Source: CAZKAP01 sp964552195
Lineage (GTDB): Bacteria; Bacteroidota; Bacteroidia; Flavobacteriales; Flavobacteriaceae
DNA: 64,000 nucleotides
NCBI GenBank assembly: GCA_964552195.1
Contig: CAZKFM010000005.1
Span: 124,001-188,000, forward strand
Direction: 5' to 3'
This document shows positions 60,537 through 64,000 of this stretch, in pieces. The notes below the pieces were generated by a model. That model had not been told where the DNA came from. It ran no database searches and saw only the letters and a program-made list of their open reading frames with translations. Positions within the stretch are counted from its first letter, which is position 1; each line of letters opens with the position of its first letter. The position numbers and the translations under genes are program-made.

Positions 60537-61250
60537 CTAAACCGAGGCCGCTATGCGTTTACGCGCTAAATCGATGATCTCGTGGAATTGTCGCTCCACG
60601 GTCCATTCCGAATTGTCGAAACAAATGGCGTCGGCTGCCTGTCGAAGGGGATCGGTTTCCCGGTTCGAGTCGATGTAATCCCGTCGCTTGAGGTTTTCGG
60701 TTACGGTCTGCAGGCTTACGGATTCTCCGCGGCTTCTGAGTTCTTCAAAGCGTCTCCGGGCGCGGACCTCAACGGATGCCGTGAGGAAGATCTTGAGTTC
60801 GGCCTCTGGGAAAACTGCGGTTCCTATATCCCTGCCGTCCATTACTATGCCCTTGTTGAGTCCCATCTTCTGCTGTTGGGCTACCAGGTGTCTGCGCACT
60901 TCTGGAATCGCAGCAACCTGACTGACAAAACCTGAAACCTCCATGGTACGGATTGGGGTGGAAACATCTTCACCGTTAAGGTAGATTCGCGATACTCGCT
61001 CGGTTTCGGTCGAGGCCCTCCCCACCGTTCGGAATTCGATCTGCAGTTTATCCAGATCGGAAACGATACTTTGAGTATCTACGCGTTCACCGGGCCCCAG
61101 CCATCCTTGCCGCAAAGCGTAGAGGGTAACACAGCGATACATGGCACCCGTATCGATGTAGATATAACCAAGGTCTTCAGCCACTTTTCTGGCGATGGTA
61201 CTCTTCCCTGTAGAGGAGTACCCGTCTATGGCTATAATGATCTCACCCAT
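60537..61250 (-). CDS. cmk: Cytidylate kinase
   Basis: 237 residues. P-loop IAIDGYSSTGKSTIARKVAED, YIDTGAMYRCVTLYAL for the nucleotide base, MDGRDIGTAVFPEAELKIFL and RRRFEELRSRGE. It phosphorylates CMP and dCMP. The cmk-rpsA neighbourhood is old and widespread; here a LysM gene lies between them. Starts 29 bases from the end of lon on the same strand. Confidence 0.96.
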   Translation of the reverse strand: MGEIIIAIDGYSSTGKSTIARKVAEDLGYIYIDTGAMYRCVTLYALRQGWLGPGERVDTQSIVSDLDKLQIEFRTVGRASTETERVSRIYLNGEDVSTPIRTMEVSGFVSQVAAIPEVRRHLVAQQQKMGLNKGIVMDGRDIGTAVFPEAELKIFLTASVEVRARRRFEELRSRGESVSLQTVTENLKRRDYIDSNRETDPLRQAADAICFDNSEWTVERQFHEIIDLARKRIAASV

Positions 61251-61279
61251 GGGGGCAAAAGTACATCAAAGCGGACAAA

Positions 61280-63730
61280 TCACAGGGTTCTGGCATTCTT
61301 CACCCGACGCTGAAGTATGGCCAGTGCGATGACCTCGTGCATCTCTCTGACATAGTGAAAGGTCAGCCCCTTCACATAATCGGGTTTAATCTCTTCCACA
61401 TCCTTGCGATTGTCTTCACAAAGGATAATTTCCTTTATCCCCGCTCGTTTGGCAGCCAAAATTTTTTCCTTGATGCCTCCGACGGGCAAGACCCGTCCCC
61501 GGAGGGTAATTTCCCCGGTCATGGCGAGGTGTTTCTTCACTTTGCGCTGGGTAAACAGAGAGACCAGTGAGGTCAGCATGGCGATACCTGCACTGGGGCC
61601 GTCCTTAGGAGTGGCTCCCTCCGGTACGTGGATATGCACATTGTATTTATCAAACACCTCAGGGTCGATATCGAACGTCTGGGCATGTGCCTTGATGTAC
61701 TCCAGGGCGATGGTCGCGGATTCCTTCATGACCTTGCCCAGGTTTCCCGTAATATTCAGTCCTCCCTTACCCCGGGACAGTATGGACTCGATAAAGAGTA
61801 TGGCTCCGCCTACGCTGGTCCATGCCAGGCCGGTAACTACGCCGGCGACTTCATTGGATTCGTAACGCTCGGGGTGCACCCGCACCGGCCCGAGTATATC
61901 CGTCAGGTCGCCCACTCCGGGCTTGAGCAGGTAGGGTTCTTCCGTGGCAATGGATTTGGCTGCATAGCGCACGACCCTGGCAATTTGCTTCTCCAGCCCT
62001 CGTACACCGGACTCCCGGGTGTACCCTTGAATGATGCGTTCCAGTACGGCTTTGGATAGCTTGAGCTGATCGGGCTTGAGGCCGTGATCCCTGAGCTGCT
62101 TGGGAAGAAGGTGTTTACGGGCGATCTGTACTTTTTCCTCCGTGGTGTATCCGGATACTTCGATGAGTTCCATACGATCCCTAAGTGCGGGTTGAATACT
62201 GCCTACATTATTAGCCGTCGCGACGAAAAGCACTTTCGAAAGATCGTAACCGATTTCCAGGAAGTTGTCGTAGAATTCTTTGTTTTGCTCAGGATCCAGT
62301 ACCTCGAGCATGGCCGAGGAGGGATCGCCCTGAACGCCTGAGGAGAGTTTGTCGATCTCGTCCAGCACGAATACCGGATTGGAGAACTCCGCCTTCTTCA
62401 GGTTTTGCACAATCCGCCCGGGCATGGCACCAATATAGGTCTTGCGGTGACCCCGAATCTCTGCCTCATCCCGCATTCCACCCAGCGACATCCGTACGTA
62501 TTTACGCCCCAATGCCTCGGCTATGGATTTCCCCAGAGAAGTCTTACCCACTCCGGGAGGGCCGTGAAGACAAAGTATGGGTGACTTCATATCATTCCTC
62601 AGCTTAAGCACCGCCAGGTATTCGATGATGCGTTTCTTGACATCCTCCAGGCCAAAGTGGTCCCTGTCCAGTATTCGCTGGGCCTTTTTCAGGTCGAAGG
62701 AGTCCTTGGAATAATCGTCCCACGGCAGATCCAGGAGCAGTTCCAGATAGTTGCGCTGAATGGTATATTCGGCTACCTGAGGATTCATGCGCTGCATCTT
62801 AGTCCACTCCTTTTCGAAATGTTCGCCCACCTTTTTGCTCCATTTCTTCTCTCCGGCACGTTGCAGCATATGATCGAGTTCTTCCTCATAGGAAATCCCC
62901 CCGAGTTCCTCTTGTATGGTTTTCATCTGCTGCTGCAGGAAATACTCGCGTTGCTGTTTGTCCAGATCATTGCGAACTTTGGACTGCACCTCGTTCTTCA
63001 GGACCAGCTTCTGGTATTCGACATCCATATACCTCAGGGCTGCCATGGCCCGTTCCCTCAGATCCGAGATTTCCAGCAATTCCTGTTTCTCATCGACAGG
63101 GAGATTGAGGTTGGACGAGACAAAATTGATCAGGAAGGTATTACTCTCAATATTTTCAATGGCGAAGGTCGCCTCAGTCGGAATATTGGGATTACTGCGA
63201 ATGATCTTGACGGCTATATCGCGGATCGATTCTATGATGGCGTTGAATTCCTTGTCGTCCAGTTCAGGTCTTTGTTCGGGTATTTCCTCGACCTCAGCCT
63301 GCAAATAGGGCTCAGTCGCCGTCAGTCGTCTGATACCAAAGCGCTTCTTGCCTTGAATGACAACGGTGGTATTTCCATCCGGCATCTGTAAAACCCTGAG
63401 GATCCGGGCCACCGTTCCAACGGAATTGAGGTCTTCCAGCCCCGGAGTCTCTACATTCTCGTCCCTCTGGGCCACTACCCCTATAGTTTTGTTTCCATTA
63501 TTGGCGTCCCTGAGCAGGGTAATCGCCGTGTCTCTTCCCGCCATGATGGGAGTGACTACCCCGGGAAAGAGCACCGTGTTCCTCAAGGGAAGTATGGGAA
63601 GGGTCTTGGGCATAGACTCCCGGTTCATCTCCTCCTCGTCTTCGGGAGTAAGTAATGGAATCAGATCCGCCTCTTCATCGATTTCCTGATGGGCCAGACT
63701 GTCAATATGAAAGAGTTTAAACGATCTCAT
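61280..63730 (-). CDS. lon: Lon protease
   Basis: 816 residues. N-terminal substrate domain from about residue 43 (LPILPLRNTVLFPGVVTPI), coiled-coil, AAA+ domain with CLHGPPGVGKTSLGKSIA, PVFVLDEIDKLS and GRKYVRMSLGGMRDEAEIRGHRK, then the Ser-Lys protease: Ser713 in PKDGPSAGIAML and Lys754 in VGGIKEKILAA. Degrades damaged and regulatory proteins with ATP. A start of MRSFKLFHIDSLAHQ fits the flavobacterial form. The 270 bases upstream (63731-64000) hold no gene I can support; no strong promoter match stood out. Confidence 0.97.
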   Translation of the reverse strand: MRSFKLFHIDSLAHQEIDEEADLIPLLTPEDEEEMNRESMPKTLPILPLRNTVLFPGVVTPIMAGRDTAITLLRDANNGNKTIGVVAQRDENVETPGLEDLNSVGTVARILRVLQMPDGNTTVVIQGKKRFGIRRLTATEPYLQAEVEEIPEQRPELDDKEFNAIIESIRDIAVKIIRSNPNIPTEATFAIENIESNTFLINFVSSNLNLPVDEKQELLEISDLRERAMAALRYMDVEYQKLVLKNEVQSKVRNDLDKQQREYFLQQQMKTIQEELGGISYEEELDHMLQRAGEKKWSKKVGEHFEKEWTKMQRMNPQVAEYTIQRNYLELLLDLPWDDYSKDSFDLKKAQRILDRDHFGLEDVKKRIIEYLAVLKLRNDMKSPILCLHGPPGVGKTSLGKSIAEALGRKYVRMSLGGMRDEAEIRGHRKTYIGAMPGRIVQNLKKAEFSNPVFVLDEIDKLSSGVQGDPSSAMLEVLDPEQNKEFYDNFLEIGYDLSKVLFVATANNVGSIQPALRDRMELIEVSGYTTEEKVQIARKHLLPKQLRDHGLKPDQLKLSKAVLERIIQGYTRESGVRGLEKQIARVVRYAAKSIATEEPYLLKPGVGDLTDILGPVRVHPERYESNEVAGVVTGLAWTSVGGAILFIESILSRGKGGLNITGNLGKVMKESATIALEYIKAHAQTFDIDPEVFDKYNVHIHVPEGATPKDGPSAGIAMLTSLVSLFTQRKVKKHLAMTGEITLRGRVLPVGGIKEKILAAKRAGIKEIILCEDNRKDVEEIKPDYVKGLTFHYVREMHEVIALAILQRRVKNARTL

Positions 63731-64000
63731 AAGTTCTTTTCGGTCAAAATGTCAGCTATACCCGATATTCCTGTGTACCTTATAACGGCTGAAACCGGCT
63801 TATATTCCGCCGGTTATTCGGCCACGCCGTGCGGGCAGCTTAACGCTGTACTTGCAGGAACAATTCCCGTGCCACAGAAAAAAATCACAAAACTGTAACA
63901 ATGCCAAAAGCTTCGTGTCTTTGGGGTGTAGTAGTAAAGTAAAACTTTCTTGAGCCAACCTGTTTTACAACTAGATGCTTTGGTAGCGGCATGCCGGCGG

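Noticed and set aside
63689..63898. 69-codon plus-strand frame upstream of lon
   Set aside because: It begins inside the lon coding start, shows no recognisable motif, and lies where the lon promoter must be.

Overview
The window looks like a chromosomal segment of a marine member of the Flavobacteriaceae (phylum Bacteroidota), perhaps close to Robiginitalea or Allomuricauda; the genus is a guess. The signs are several DUF6090 membrane proteins, -7 boxes of the Bacteroidota type TAnnTTTG in front of many genes, few Shine-Dalgarno sequences, a DnaX without the usual zinc-finger cysteines, and a sulfatase, its activating enzyme and a pectate lyase-like protein that suit a degrader of algal polysaccharides. 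Most of the window is compact housekeeping DNA. The stretch from about 2.2 to 10.7 kb is accessory DNA and looks richer in A+T.

Layout. 1-2.1 kb: the end of a probable hydroxyproline degradation operon (2-oxoglutarate semialdehyde dehydrogenase and a DapA-family deaminase). 2.2-6.1 kb: a cluster of DUF6090 genes, two of them broken, around a secreted transglutaminase-like protein. 6.2-7 kb: a short-chain dehydrogenase. 7.1-10.8 kb: an islet with a pectate lyase-like gene and another DUF6090 gene, bounded by direct repeats that carry a piece of tRNA-Pro; the repeats beside the tRNA-Pro/tRNA-Ser pair are interrupted by a 100-N assembly gap. 11-22 kb: PgpH-type c-di-AMP phosphodiesterase, thiolase, an NlpC/P60 protein without its catalytic cysteine, a TPR protein, gyrA and clpC. 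22-33.4 kb: NAD(P)HX repair, thrABC, gcvT, an epimerase, phhB, yebC and a formylglycine-generating enzyme, facing its likely client sulfatase (33.4-35 kb). 35-40 kb: FMN oxidase, HAD phosphatase, kdsB, DUF4126 and a RecD-like helicase. 40-44.4 kb: a pilin-like protein, DUF3822, rsmD, the RNase P RNA and dnaX.

44.4-51.2 kb holds a complete eboABCDEF operon followed by a TMEM220-family membrane gene. This is a widespread, poorly understood cluster linked elsewhere to moving a metabolite precursor to the periplasm. 51.2-57.9 kb: miaE, ppk1, a SixA-like phosphatase, pdxH, rnz, pyrB and pyrR. 58-63.7 kb: rpsA, a LysM protein, cmk and lon.

The most interesting points are: (1) an 11-A run in dnaX at which a slip of one base in either direction gives an almost immediate stop, so the gene may make both tau and a gamma-like short form; (2) the complete ebo operon plus TMEM220; (3) the DUF6090 family, with a nearly constant membrane anchor (65 identical bases in two neighbours) on very different outer domains, and with relics; (4) the repeat-bounded islet and collapsed repeat array at tRNA-Pro; (5) the NlpC/P60 pseudo-enzyme.
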